From: Bacteroides sp. MSB163
GTDB lineage: Bacteria; Bacteroidota; Bacteroidia; Bacteroidales; Bacteroidaceae
Assembly: GCF_036416795.1 (NCBI RefSeq)
Contig: NZ_CP143867.1
Span: forward strand, 558,001-622,000
Reading direction: 5' to 3'
Length of the DNA: 64,000 nt
Within the stretch, counting starts at the first letter, position 1. Each line of letters begins with the position of its first letter. Both the position numbers and the translations under genes were made by a program. The notes under the pieces are model-generated. The model worked only from the letters and a program-made list of their open reading frames with translations. It had not been told where the DNA came from and did no database searches. Below are positions 52,281-62,541 of this stretch, one piece after another.

Positions 52281-53678
52281 TCAAAATTCACCAGGCAACG
52301 GCCAGTTAGGAGTAGGCACACGCATTCTTCTCATCTCTTTCTCAAACGCAGCCACCATTTCAGGATATTTATCAGCTAGATTCACAGATTCAGTCATATC
52401 TTCTTTTATATTATACAATTCCAAAGGAGCATTTTTGTTAATAGTAACCACTTTCCAGTCACCTCTACGTGCTGCACGTTGCTTGCCGGGAAATTCCCAA
52501 TATAACAAACGATTGTCCGTATTCATCTGTTTACCATAGAATAAAGGCAAGATATTTATACCATTTAGTGTTTGGGGCAACTTATCCGTTGCATTAGCCA
52601 CCGCTGCCAGTGTAGGCAGTACATCTGGAAAATAAATAATATTATTCAGTGTCTGAACCGGAACTTTACCAGGCTGATTAACAATAAAAGGTACACGAAT
52701 TCCACCCTCATAAAGCTGTCCCTTCATCCCCCTAAGCGAGCCTTTACATCCTAATTCCGCCAATGGCGCTTGCTTGGCAGCTCCATTATCCGAAGCAAAG
52801 ATAACCATTGTATTCTCACGTAACCCCAATCTGTCAAGTTCCGCCAACAAACGCCCGATAGCCCGGTCCATGTGTGTGATAAGAGCAGCATATCGTTTAG
52901 TATTCATATCCCACGTCTCATCTTCATACCAAACTGTTTCATCAATTATATAAGGTTCATGTGGCGCATCATAAGCCAAATACAGAAAGAAAGGATTCTC
53001 CTTATTTCTATTTATAAACTTAATTGCATCCTCCGTTGAAAGATCTGTATTATGTTTGATGTGTTTATCTCCTTCATTCTCTTTCACATTTTCCAGTTTC
53101 TCATTATTAAAACGCCAATAAGGGTAATAATATGGATCATTGGAGTATGTAGTACTAATAAGCCAACCATAAAACTCATCAAATCCTCGATTTAAAGGAG
53201 TTGCTTCAGGATTAAAACCATCCAAATGCCATTTATTTACCAAACATGTCCTATAACCGGCACTACTCAACACAGTAGCAATAGTCGTATCATTTGGTAG
53301 CAAATGCATTCTCCGTATAGTTTTCGTACCCTTCAATCCCTCAATTCCCCCCGCTGTGCAAAAGTTATCACGAATAGTGGTATTTCCAGTATTCCTTCCA
53401 GTCATTAATGCACAACGGGAAGGAGAACTTATTCCCGAACCGGCATAACACTGAGTAAAAGAGGTGCCCATAGCCGCCAATTTATCTATATTAGGAGTTT
53501 CAATATACTTGTTTCCATAACAAGCCAAATCACAATACCCCATATCATCGGCTAGTATAAAAATGATATTAGTCTTTTCAGTATTCGGTGAGGTTACCTG
53601 TTGCCCCCTTACAACTATTTGAGGAAGCACCAACATACCTACAGCACAAAATCCTCCTAAAAAATTCTTCTTGACCAT
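52281..53678 (-). CDS. S1-family sulfatase, exported, serine-type
   Basis: A 465-residue protein with signal peptide ending near VVRGQ (26). LADDMGYCD (Asp44, Asp45) binds calcium. SSPSR (84-88) has Ser84 where formylglycine is made, so maturation would need an anaerobic anSME-type enzyme encoded elsewhere. FASDNGAAK carries the second metal site. It would remove sulfate from a glycan in the periplasm. It lies between the two SusC/SusD pairs; a decayed copy of its 3' end lies at 62085-62430. Confidence 0.9.
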   Translation of the reverse strand: MVKKNFLGGFCAVGMLVLPQIVVRGQQVTSPNTEKTNIIFILADDMGYCDLACYGNKYIETPNIDKLAAMGTSFTQCYAGSGISSPSRCALMTGRNTGNTTIRDNFCTAGGIEGLKGTKTIRRMHLLPNDTTIATVLSSAGYRTCLVNKWHLDGFNPEATPLNRGFDEFYGWLISTTYSNDPYYYPYWRFNNEKLENVKENEGDKHIKHNTDLSTEDAIKFINRNKENPFFLYLAYDAPHEPYIIDETVWYEDETWDMNTKRYAALITHMDRAIGRLLAELDRLGLRENTMVIFASDNGAAKQAPLAELGCKGSLRGMKGQLYEGGIRVPFIVNQPGKVPVQTLNNIIYFPDVLPTLAAVANATDKLPQTLNGINILPLFYGKQMNTDNRLLYWEFPGKQRAARRGDWKVVTINKNAPLELYNIKEDMTESVNLADKYPEMVAAFEKEMRRMRVPTPNWPLPGEF

Positions 53679-53744
53679 ACTATAATATTATTAGAAAAGT
53701 TCATTTATCACATTTATCATACAATCACAATGAGCAACATACAA

Positions 53745-54931
53745 TTATGGGATAACCACATTCTCATTGCACTCCAAAATCAAATCATTACTTGCTTCAA
53801 TGCGGACATCATTCAAACGCCAGTCCTTAGCCCAAACTATTTTCCCGGCCTTGTTACCTTTAAGGCAGACGCTGCGAAACACGAAATTTTCAATTCTGCT
53901 ATTAGCAATTCCAACTACATTTATACAAGATTGCGCATTAGAAGCAGTTACCTTATCAAGAGATATATTCCGAAACACAGGAGTACCCTGTGCAAAACTC
54001 ACAGGTTCTAACATTTTAAGCCAATGCGCTGGAAGTTTCTTTATATCATATCCTTCCGGAAATTTGTAACCCACATTTTGTACCTATACCTTTCATCCTG
54101 TATGCCACAATATTGCGAATTCCTCCCGAAGTCTCACTACCACAAGTAAACATTCCTCCTCCCCGAACCTGCTATACAATCACGAATTACCACATATTGA
54201 CAAGGACGATTGACCTGAAGCCCGTCACTATCACGTCCGGCCTTCAGACAAAAGTTGTCATCATTGCAATTTATATTAGAATTCTGGACCAAAACGTATT
54301 CTGACGAATCAATATCAATACCATCCGTGCTCGGCCCATGTCCCTCAATATTATTACTGATTATAATGCCATCAATAGTTATATGTTTACTATACAAAAC
54401 ATGCAAACCTTTCATCTCGTAATCTTTACGCATATTCGAATATTTATCCCCAAAAATCTTACTACGTCCATTAATTACTCCATCACCAGAAATAGCAGCA
54501 TTTTTCTTGCCAATGATATTTATCAGTGCAGAAGGCCACTCCATCTCTATACCTGCTACACGGGTATCGATCTTTTTATAATCAACTATATCTTGAGAAC
54601 CCACCAAAGTGACTCCCTTGGAAATATGAAGATTTACATTATTGCCCACAAACAAAGAACCGGTAAGATAAATACCAGGAGGAAATACGACCATTCCACC
54701 TCCAGCTTGTTCAGCTGTATCAATTGCTTTCTGAATAGTCTTGGTATTCATACATATAGCATCACCTTTAGCAACATAATCCACAACATTATATACAGTT
54801 TGTTGTGCAGGATAAGATACAGCACCAACCTGTTTCATCCAAGAAAAATCCGGTATTCCCTTACTTTGAATATTTGTACTCAAACAGGTCATCAACAGAA
54901 CCAGGACAATCCGGACAAAGTAAATCTTCAT
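53745..54931 (-). pseudogene. GH28 polygalacturonase-type gene, broken
   Basis: The N-terminal frame (54931-54137) has a signal peptide and the GH28 helix start FPPGIYLTGSLF, STDGIDIDSS and NCNDDNFCLKAG (catalytic Asp residues). It stops after IAGSGRR because an extra G in GGGG (about 54159-54162) shifts the frame; reading with one G less gives GMFTCGSETSGGIRN, the expected continuation. That frame then fails near 54072, and the last part (53745-54074, KFPEGYDIKKLPAHWLKM) is in a third frame. The GH28 segment carrying the RIK-like substrate site appears to be missing at this joint. A functional enzyme is unlikely. Confidence 0.85.
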
Positions 54932-55017
54932 AGTGATTTTTTTGATTAATAATTAAACAATAAGTCATTAAAAGGCTTGCTACTGAATGCAAACTCTACA
55001 GTAAACAAAAACAGATA

Positions 55018-56394
55018 TTATCGGCACAAACTATTTAAATAAACTTCAATATTAGTATAACTCTCATTTAATGTATAAGCAGATGCATCTGAAGCACTTT
55101 CCGGATTTAAGCCATGCTTACTTTCCCAAGCATCGGGCATACCGTCTCCATCACTGTCTTTCAACGCTTTCCCTGATTTTAAAACAGGCCAACCGCCTAC
55201 ATCTTCCTGTGAGTTGATAATACCGTCTGTACCGAATGTACCAATCCCCTCTCTTACTTGACGTAAGACCTCACGATCATAGCTATCCTGTGAGAAACTA
55301 CATCCCACAGATTCCAAAATCCGCTGATAAGCAACAACAGGGGTATCTTCATGGATCGGTTCATTCGGAAAAGGAGAGCCGACCAAACAGGATGCACATT
55401 CTTCACCCGAAGTCGGAATAGCTTCGAGAGAAATCCCGGAATCCGGTCCGGCACTTTTTCTGCCGGGTATATAACATTTCCCGGCGCAATCAGTTATAGC
55501 ACTGTGATTATCATGTGTCACAGTATCATCACCTTCCATCACGTTACCAGCCACATAATAACGTCCTGTCCCATCCTCTGCAACATCAAGCAAACGGTGG
55601 TGCTGAGAAGCCGGTCCCGGCTTATAATAATTATTCACCATATTAATCTCAGCATGATGTCCACCTCCATAAGCGGTCTTGAATCCCCAATTATACACAA
55701 CATTATTACGGTAATCCACCCATTTCGTACCATCTACAGAAGAGAAACGAGGATTGCGGCTTGCATGATTGGCTAACAGATTATGATGGAAAGTAGCCTT
55801 ATATCCTCCCCAAATACCTCCAAAGCCATGACTTCCTTTTGTATGAACCGAGGTGTTCAGACTATGAGCAACCAAGCACCACTGTACGGTAAGATTCTCG
55901 GTTTTATAGATAGAGAGACACTCATCAATGCTCCAACTAACAGAGAGATGGTCGAGAATCACATTCTTCTGTCCGTAACGTCCACCACCCACACCGTCAC
56001 TGTCCAAACGGTATCGATCGCCCACACGTACACGGATATAACGTATGATAACATTGCTGGCATTCACCACTAGCGGATAATCCTTCAGACAAATACCGTC
56101 ACCCGGCGCAGATTGTCCCGCGATAGTAATACTATCATTATTTATACGAAGCGGCGACTTTAACTCAATGGTTCCATCCACAGCAAAGATCACTATACGA
56201 GCGCCTATTTGCTCCACCGCATCACGGAAACTGCCTTCACCACTGTCATTCAGATTAGTCACGGTAAGTACACGACCACCACGTCCGCCAACAGTCCATT
56301 TACCATAACCCTCAGCTCCGGGAAAAGCTATTTGTTGCGCTTGCATACAAGTAACTGCAAAAAGCAGGCAAGTGATAAGAAAAGTATTCTTCAT
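55018..56394 (-). CDS. PL1 family pectate lyase, exported
   Basis: A 458-residue protein with signal peptide to about MQAQ (20). Parallel beta-helix with the PL1 pattern: FPGAEGYGKWTVGGRGG, VIFAVDGTIEL, VILDHLSVSWSIDE (calcium-binding Asp, about 148) and SRNPRFS (catalytic Arg216 in R-N-P-R). The C-terminus has a DSDGDGMPDAW calcium-binding repeat and a short conserved tail. It cleaves polygalacturonate or pectin backbones by beta-elimination. It lies between the broken GH28 gene and SusD pair 2, in the same direction. Confidence 0.9.
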   Translation of the reverse strand: MKNTFLITCLLFAVTCMQAQQIAFPGAEGYGKWTVGGRGGRVLTVTNLNDSGEGSFRDAVEQIGARIVIFAVDGTIELKSPLRINNDSITIAGQSAPGDGICLKDYPLVVNASNVIIRYIRVRVGDRYRLDSDGVGGGRYGQKNVILDHLSVSWSIDECLSIYKTENLTVQWCLVAHSLNTSVHTKGSHGFGGIWGGYKATFHHNLLANHASRNPRFSSVDGTKWVDYRNNVVYNWGFKTAYGGGHHAEINMVNNYYKPGPASQHHRLLDVAEDGTGRYYVAGNVMEGDDTVTHDNHSAITDCAGKCYIPGRKSAGPDSGISLEAIPTSGEECASCLVGSPFPNEPIHEDTPVVAYQRILESVGCSFSQDSYDREVLRQVREGIGTFGTDGIINSQEDVGGWPVLKSGKALKDSDGDGMPDAWESKHGLNPESASDASAYTLNESYTNIEVYLNSLCR

Positions 56395-56469
56395 GATTAC
56401 ACTATTTTACTGTTTTGATTTTGTATTCTGAAACGTAGATTGTCATTCAATAAAAGTATGCTACTGAAG

Positions 56470-56507
56470 AAAAAGGCGGTACCTCTCTCAGGAGATCCGC
56501 CTTTTCC
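56470..56507 (-). terminator. Terminator after SusC/SusD pair 2
   Basis: AAAAGGCGG (56471-56479) and CCGCCTTTT (56497-56505), loop 17 nt, followed on the minus strand by TTCTTCAG. It lies 15 bp after the SusD stop, so the PL1 and following genes may depend on read-through or a separate promoter. Confidence 0.7.
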
Positions 56508-56523
56508 TACCTTAAAGCATTTA

Positions 56524-58527
56524 TTAATAACACGGATGCTGCTGACCGGCAAGTCCCGGATTCACATCAATAATATTCGTAGTATTGAATGGCAGTATCT
56601 CCACCATATTCTTTTTCATACCATAAAAGACACCGGTCTTACCCGTAATCCATGCATTATTAGCAGAAAGTCCCTCAACATCTTCCACGCAAAGGTTTCC
56701 TTTCTGTTTAATAGAATTGACACTGAACATGTTCAGAATCGTATATTCCACTTCTTCCACCTTCTTTGCATCAACGGGCACATCTTCTTTCTTAAAATAA
56801 ACCTTTCCATCCGCTTCAAAGAAGTTAGTCTTCAAGGCACCTTTAGAGCCTGAATTTAATGTATGCAAAGTAGTCAATGCATCTTTAGAGAGTCCCATAT
56901 TCACCAAATCCTGTTCAGTCATTGAAATGTAAGGCAACGCTATCGTCGGATCTGCAAAAGACGGCGTTGAAGCCAGCTTATAAGCACGATATACATCCAC
57001 ATCAGCATATCTGCCCTCACGCTTGGCCAATTGAACCAGCTTTTCCTTTTCAGCCGTCAGATAATCAACTAATATACCCCAACGAGCCAAATCACTTTTG
57101 CGAAGTCCTTCATTGGATAACTCCAGTTTACGCTCCTGTATAATGTAATCCCTGAAATCCCCATAGTCGGAAGGAATCGTCCCCACTTTGGCAGCATCAT
57201 TTCTGAATGCACGCAAGCGTACATCTTCTACAGCCTTCTTGGCTTCGGAAGTGGCACCGTTGTTCAGTTCATTCAAAGCCTCAGCATACATTAGCAAGAT
57301 ATCAGAGTAACGCAATATAGGCCAATTAAAATCCCGTTTACTATCAGAAGATCCTCTAACCTTTTTCCAGTTAATGCGATATTTACCTACTCCCATACCT
57401 GCAAAAGTATTCATTTGGTAAGCATTATTACCGGTAGACAATTTAAGTCCATAATTACATACCGAAACATCACGCCGTTGATCGTCCTCTTCAAACTCAA
57501 AATAGAATGTCGGCATAGCTATCATTTGGCTACCACCCTTACCTAAGCCTTCATTATCGGTACCGCTTGTAGGTATACCATTCGTATAACCGGTACGGAC
57601 ATCCGGCCCATTAGTACTGTACCAACCATACTCAAGCATGGTCTCATTATTATATTGCTGATTTCCCAAATCCCTGAAAACCTGGTCATAGTCTTCCAGC
57701 AATTTATTCTCTCCCTTAGTTATAACCGCTTTACAAGCATCCGCTGCTATCTGATAGAGTTCCTTTATGCGAGCAGCATCACTACGTTGCGCAATCTTTA
57801 AAGAACTCTGAGTATACGGTACCGTATTCAGATCCCAACGTAAAGAATAACCGGCAGCATAGAGCGCAACACGAGCCAATATACCATATGCCGAATTCTT
57901 TGTAAAACGTTCGGGAGTAGCAACCATACCTTCACTTTTCCAAGGTAACAGTTCTATGGCACGTTGCAAATCTTCGATACAATTATCATAAATTATATCA
58001 CGACTGACGCGCGAAGAAGAAAATGTAGCCAATTCTGCTGTCGGCACATTAGTGTATGGTACATCGCCATAAAAACGAACAATATTCCAATAAGCATAAG
58101 CCCTTATCGCCAAGGCCTCACCCAGCAACGCATCTACTTTTTTCTTCTCACTGTCACTGACACTCATTTGCGGAAGATTCTTGACGCACACATTGGCATA
58201 TTCAATAGCCTTATACATATTAGTATAAGTAGAACTTAACATACTGGAAGTATTGGTATAGTCATAGTTGGCCACATTGTATTTGGAATTAGACTCTGTT
58301 GAAGCCGACTCATCCGTACCCATCAATAATTGATATCCCAATTCTTGAGTGTGTAACCATGAATAGCCACCCATCACAGCCATCTCTGCTCTTCCTACTG
58401 TTTCAAAAACAGTGGAACTATCCGCTTTTGATTCGGAAGGCATATCCAACCAGTCTTCACAAGAAGTAAAAACCAATAACATAGCAGCGGATACACCTAA
58501 AATATTTATTATCTTTTTCATATTCAT
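56524..58527 (-). CDS. SusD/RagB-like glycan-binding lipoprotein (pair 2)
   Basis: A 667-residue lipoprotein (VFTSC, Cys23). SusD features: DWLDMPSESKADSSTVFETV, LGEALAIRAYAYWNIVRFYGDV (TPR helix with the conserved Arg-Ala-Tyr), LRYSDILLMYAEALNELNNG and YIIQERKLELSNEGLRKSDL. It is 8 bp after its SusC partner. Only distantly similar to the pair 1 SusD. Confidence 0.92.
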   Translation of the reverse strand: MNMKKIINILGVSAAMLLVFTSCEDWLDMPSESKADSSTVFETVGRAEMAVMGGYSWLHTQELGYQLLMGTDESASTESNSKYNVANYDYTNTSSMLSSTYTNMYKAIEYANVCVKNLPQMSVSDSEKKKVDALLGEALAIRAYAYWNIVRFYGDVPYTNVPTAELATFSSSRVSRDIIYDNCIEDLQRAIELLPWKSEGMVATPERFTKNSAYGILARVALYAAGYSLRWDLNTVPYTQSSLKIAQRSDAARIKELYQIAADACKAVITKGENKLLEDYDQVFRDLGNQQYNNETMLEYGWYSTNGPDVRTGYTNGIPTSGTDNEGLGKGGSQMIAMPTFYFEFEEDDQRRDVSVCNYGLKLSTGNNAYQMNTFAGMGVGKYRINWKKVRGSSDSKRDFNWPILRYSDILLMYAEALNELNNGATSEAKKAVEDVRLRAFRNDAAKVGTIPSDYGDFRDYIIQERKLELSNEGLRKSDLARWGILVDYLTAEKEKLVQLAKREGRYADVDVYRAYKLASTPSFADPTIALPYISMTEQDLVNMGLSKDALTTLHTLNSGSKGALKTNFFEADGKVYFKKEDVPVDAKKVEEVEYTILNMFSVNSIKQKGNLCVEDVEGLSANNAWITGKTGVFYGMKKNMVEILPFNTTNIIDVNPGLAGQQHPCY

Positions 58528-58535
58528 TGTCTAAT

Positions 58536-61500
58536 TTAGAATGTTAAGTTTACGCCTACTACCCAACTTTTAGAACGAGGATAGGAAGAATTATCGATAC
58601 CCGGTGTCAAAGCACTACTTGATGCGGACACTTCAGGATCATACCCCGTATAACCGGTAAAAGTATGAATGTTATTCAAGGTACAATACACACGGGCATT
58701 ACTGATTTTAGCGCGTTGCACTAATTTCTTTGGTAAAGTATATCCCAAAGTGATCGTATTTAAGCGTAAATAAGAGCCATCTTCCAAGTAATAGCTACTG
58801 CGTTCACTAATGGCAGTTTTGTTATTCCCTGAAATATTCCACAAAGCATTGCCATCATATTGGTGTGGATTCAGTGCAGCCAAACGAGCCAAATCAGAAC
58901 TTTCTTTACCCGTTGAAGGATCAATCAATGTGAAACGGTTCTTCATTTTTTCAAGTGTATTCTGATTAGCCAGATACGGGCCAATAAAGCGCTGAGTACT
59001 CATGTTGAACACATCATTACCTACTACAAAATTCATGAAAACAGTCAAATCAAATCCTTTATAGGTAAACGTATTATTCCAACCTCCTACAAAATCAGGA
59101 GCCGCATTACCAATCATAGTACGGTCATTAGTACCCCATACCGGATTTCCATCTGCATCTACCTCACCCGCCGTCGGTCTATATTTAGCATCACCCGGCT
59201 TTACATTTTCACGATTAGAACCTTTCAAATAAGGAACACCAGCATTCAATGTATAGCTACCATCAGCATTCTGTGTAAAATCATCCGTCGTATAAATACC
59301 ATCATAAATTAAACCAAAGAATTGCCCCAACGGTTTTCCTTTTTCAATTTTGAAACCCATGCGAGATTCATATTCTGTTATGAAATTATCAGTTTCACTA
59401 TCACCATAAATATCCAATACTTTTGAACGGTTGAAAGCAATATTGAAATCCATTGTCCAGGTAAAATCCTTCGTACGGATATTAGTGGTATTCAAAACTA
59501 ATTCTACACCACGATTACGGATAGAACCAATATTCTGGAATTGATGGGTATAACCGGTAGAAGTCGGAATATTATTCTTAATCAATAGATTTGAAGATTC
59601 GTTATTATACCAGTCTACTGACAGATTAACACGACTGTTAAGAATCGATATATCCAAACCAATATTAGTAGTGGTAGTCTTTTCCCACTTCAATTTGGGA
59701 TTTCCAAGTGTTGTACCAGGTACCAGTGTTATGTAATCACTGCCATTATAGCCATAGTGACCTGAGCCATAATCTGTAGCATACATATTATTATCGACAT
59801 TATTATTACCTGAGGTTCCATAACCTACACGTAATTTCAGATTTTGGAAGAAATCAAAATCTTTCATGAAACCCTCTTCAGAAATACGCCATGCAGCAGA
59901 AGCTGAAGGGAAATAGCCCCACTGTTGGCCACGAGCAAATTTAGAAGAACCATCAGCACGTAACGTTCCAGTAAACAAGTAACGATCACTATAGTTATAA
60001 GAAAGACGACCAAAAAAAGAAACAAGACCAACTCTACTTTTTCCGGATTTCCATGTTTGTGGAGTACCCATACTGACATCATTCAATCCAAAATTACCAT
60101 CTGAGAATTTACGATATTCATTATCCAAATTCATGGATTCCTGATACCAAGTTTCCTGTCCAAGCAAAACATTAAAACGATGAACCTCTTTCACGTTAAA
60201 TGCATAATTCAATGTATTTGTAATCTGCCAAGAGAACTTTTCGCTATTATTGCGACACCCATAGCCATAAGGACTTTGATTGGAAGAAGCTGTCTTCGTA
60301 TTACCATTATCCCAATAATCCTTACGCACTTGCTGCCACATATAACTCCCGGAAGTACGGAAAGTCAAATCTTTCAATATATCTATTTCCAACCCGGCAT
60401 TCACTGTTGCCATACGGGTATATTTCTCGTTCGTAATAGATTGGTTATTGATGATTGGATTATTAGCATCATAATTATCACCACCATACATTTCAGAAAA
60501 GAGGTCAGCTAAATCAGAACCTAACAATTGTTCATTAGTCCACTTCACACCACCTGTTACCGGCTGCAAAATAGTCTGTTTCAATGTACCACCCAGCGAA
60601 CCTCCACCATCAATTTTAGTCATTTGCAAGCTAGAAGAAAAGTCAAAGCGCACACCTTTCCATAATTCATGATTAATCTTAGCACGGATACTATTCTTTT
60701 GATAACCATGTTTATCCATTATGCCATCCTCGCCAGTGTAATTGTAGCTCAACATATATTTAGTCTTCTCACTACCACCACTGATATTCACATTATGATT
60801 CTGTGTGATACCCGTATTACCGAACACCTCATCCTGCCAATCAATACCGGCACGATTACCATACTCATTAGCAATACGACCGTATGCACCGGTATAAAAA
60901 TCACCAGAATTTATATTACCGCCGAAAATACTTGAAAAGTTATCTTCATTTCCACGAAGTAACTGGAACTCATACTGATACTTTACATAGTCTTCAACTC
61001 CCATCAAATCCAGTTTCTTACCTAATCGGTCAAAACTAACAAAACCATTATAAGAAACTTCAGTCTTACCTGCCTTACCGGATTTCGTAGTAATCAATAT
61101 AACACCATTGGAACCACGAGCACCATAAATAGCCGTTGCAGAAGCATCCTTCATTACATCAATAGTTTCGATATCATTAATATCTACATTCTGCAAACCA
61201 TTTTCCATTTGGAAACCATCAACAATATAAAGTGGTTCTGTTCCTTGCGTGATAGATGTACCACCACGTACCGTAATATTGATATCAGCACCCGGAGCAC
61301 CACTCTGCTGTACGATATTCACACCAGCCGCTTTACCCGCCAATGCTTGTGCTGCAGTAGTCACAGGAGCAATAGCCAAATCTTTACTACCCACTGAAAC
61401 AGAAGAACCCGTCAATTCTTTACGCTTCACCTTCGCATACCCAATAGCAACGACTTCTTCCAACATTACTGAAGATTCTTTGAGAGTAACGGCAAAATGA

Positions 61501-61775
61501 GTTTTACTGCCAATGACTACAGTTTGGTCTTCATAACCAATAAACGAAACTACCAATTCTTTAGCAGAAGCTGGTACAGAGAGTTTAAAATTACCATCCA
61601 TATCAGTAATAGTACCAATGGATTTGTCACCTTTCACCGTTACAGAAGCTCCAATCACCACATCAATCGCATCGCGAACCGTACCGGAAAGCGTCTTGTT
61701 CTGGGCAAAGATACCTAAAGGACAGCCTATCAATAGAAGCATTAATAAGCACATTTTTGTGTGTAAGATTCTCAT
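58536..61775 (-). CDS. SusC-like TonB-dependent glycan transporter (pair 2)
   Basis: A 1079-residue protein with signal peptide MRILHTKMCLLMLLLIGCPL, nearly the same as in the first SusC. CarboxypepD_reg-like domain, plug start AIGYAKVKRKELTGSSVSV, SusC signature DASATAIYGARGSNGVILITT, and barrel. The 5' end and the 370 bp upstream are shared with the first SusC locus, while the remainder has diverged. Confidence 0.93.
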   Translation of the reverse strand: MRILHTKMCLLMLLLIGCPLGIFAQNKTLSGTVRDAIDVVIGASVTVKGDKSIGTITDMDGNFKLSVPASAKELVVSFIGYEDQTVVIGSKTHFAVTLKESSVMLEEVVAIGYAKVKRKELTGSSVSVGSKDLAIAPVTTAAQALAGKAAGVNIVQQSGAPGADINITVRGGTSITQGTEPLYIVDGFQMENGLQNVDINDIETIDVMKDASATAIYGARGSNGVILITTKSGKAGKTEVSYNGFVSFDRLGKKLDLMGVEDYVKYQYEFQLLRGNEDNFSSIFGGNINSGDFYTGAYGRIANEYGNRAGIDWQDEVFGNTGITQNHNVNISGGSEKTKYMLSYNYTGEDGIMDKHGYQKNSIRAKINHELWKGVRFDFSSSLQMTKIDGGGSLGGTLKQTILQPVTGGVKWTNEQLLGSDLADLFSEMYGGDNYDANNPIINNQSITNEKYTRMATVNAGLEIDILKDLTFRTSGSYMWQQVRKDYWDNGNTKTASSNQSPYGYGCRNNSEKFSWQITNTLNYAFNVKEVHRFNVLLGQETWYQESMNLDNEYRKFSDGNFGLNDVSMGTPQTWKSGKSRVGLVSFFGRLSYNYSDRYLFTGTLRADGSSKFARGQQWGYFPSASAAWRISEEGFMKDFDFFQNLKLRVGYGTSGNNNVDNNMYATDYGSGHYGYNGSDYITLVPGTTLGNPKLKWEKTTTTNIGLDISILNSRVNLSVDWYNNESSNLLIKNNIPTSTGYTHQFQNIGSIRNRGVELVLNTTNIRTKDFTWTMDFNIAFNRSKVLDIYGDSETDNFITEYESRMGFKIEKGKPLGQFFGLIYDGIYTTDDFTQNADGSYTLNAGVPYLKGSNRENVKPGDAKYRPTAGEVDADGNPVWGTNDRTMIGNAAPDFVGGWNNTFTYKGFDLTVFMNFVVGNDVFNMSTQRFIGPYLANQNTLEKMKNRFTLIDPSTGKESSDLARLAALNPHQYDGNALWNISGNNKTAISERSSYYLEDGSYLRLNTITLGYTLPKKLVQRAKISNARVYCTLNNIHTFTGYTGYDPEVSASSSALTPGIDNSSYPRSKSWVVGVNLTF

Positions 61776-61856
61776 AGATTATTAATATAATTGATTAATA
61801 AATAAATTTAAGATTAATAGAATACGCTACCGTTATCGTACACATTATTCCGGCTG

Positions 61857-61864
61857 CAAAAATA
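61857..61864 (-). promoter_or_regulatory. -7 box of SusC pair 2
   Basis: TATTTTTG on the minus strand, 82 bp upstream of the ATG, exactly as at the first susC gene. Confidence 0.65.
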
Positions 61865-61893
61865 AAATATACAGCCAACTTACATTATATATA

Positions 61894-61922
61894 TTTTGAC
61901 TGAAACACTTTCTCTTTTGACT
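61894..61922 (-). promoter_or_regulatory. Putative activator site: TTTTGACT direct repeat upstream of SusC pair 2
   Basis: TTTTGACT at 61894-61901 and 61915-61922, 21 bp apart and 30 bp upstream of the -7 box, the same geometry as the first locus even though intervening sequence has changed. This indicates selection for a shared regulator. Confidence 0.6.
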
Positions 61923-62084
61923 TTCCTTAATAAAAAGGCTTATTTTTTAGACAAAAAGACAATATTCGTACCAGTATTCTTAATGATTCATACATATAAC
62001 CAAACTAAAAATGCGATAATAAAAGATGTATTGAAGCATACATACTTTATTGAAAAAGTTAGTTCCCAAGAAAAATCAGAACTA

Positions 62085-62430
62085 ACCAAGTAACGACCAG
62101 TTAAGAGTAGGTACACGTGTTTTTTCATTTCTCAAATGTAATCACCATTTCAGGATATTTATCAGTCAGATTTACAGATTCGGTCATATCCTCTTTATAT
62201 ATACAATTCCAAAGGAGTATCCTTTTTAATAATAACTACTTTCCAGTCACTCTTACGTTCCGCACATTGCTTACCGGAAAATTTCCAATATAGCAGATGA
62301 TTGTCCGCATTCATCTGTTTACCATAGAATAAAGGCAAGATATTTATACCATTCAGTTATTGAGATCACTTATCCGTTGCATTAGCCACTGCTGTCAATA
62401 TAGCCATTACATTTGGAGAATATATTAGAT
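62085..62430 (-). pseudogene. Relic of the C-terminal part of a sulfatase gene
   Basis: On the minus strand, conceptual translation gives NGINILPLFYGKQMNADNHL, LYWKFSGKQCAERKSDWKVV and TPLELY, matching the C-terminal third of the intact sulfatase at 52281-53678. The frame is broken near TPLELYI (lost bases give a stop), again near the KYPEMV segment, and at the joint before NGINIL. The 5' two thirds of the gene are absent. Confidence 0.85.
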
Positions 62431-62474
62431 TTTCTTCTATTACTTTATGGTCTCTAGCATCCGGTAATTTCATA

Positions 62475-62513
62475 AAAAAGAGGCGATAAACTCCACAGAG
62501 CTACCGCCTTCTT
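62475..62513 (-). terminator. Terminator of the GH43 gene
   Basis: AAGAGGCG and CGCCTTCTT arms around an 18-nt loop, followed on the minus strand by TTTTTT; about 30 bp after the stop codon. Confidence 0.7.
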
Positions 62514-62541
62514 TACTCACTAACCTTTTATAAACCTCAAT

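Larger units (their letters stand above)
61776..62541. other. Intergenic region upstream of SusC pair 2: duplicated leader plus gene relic
   Basis: 61776-62084 is a diverged copy of 51983-52285 (leader, promoter, operator). 62085-62430 is a decayed sulfatase end. 62431-62541 holds the terminator of the GH43 gene and otherwise nothing. Confidence 0.75.
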
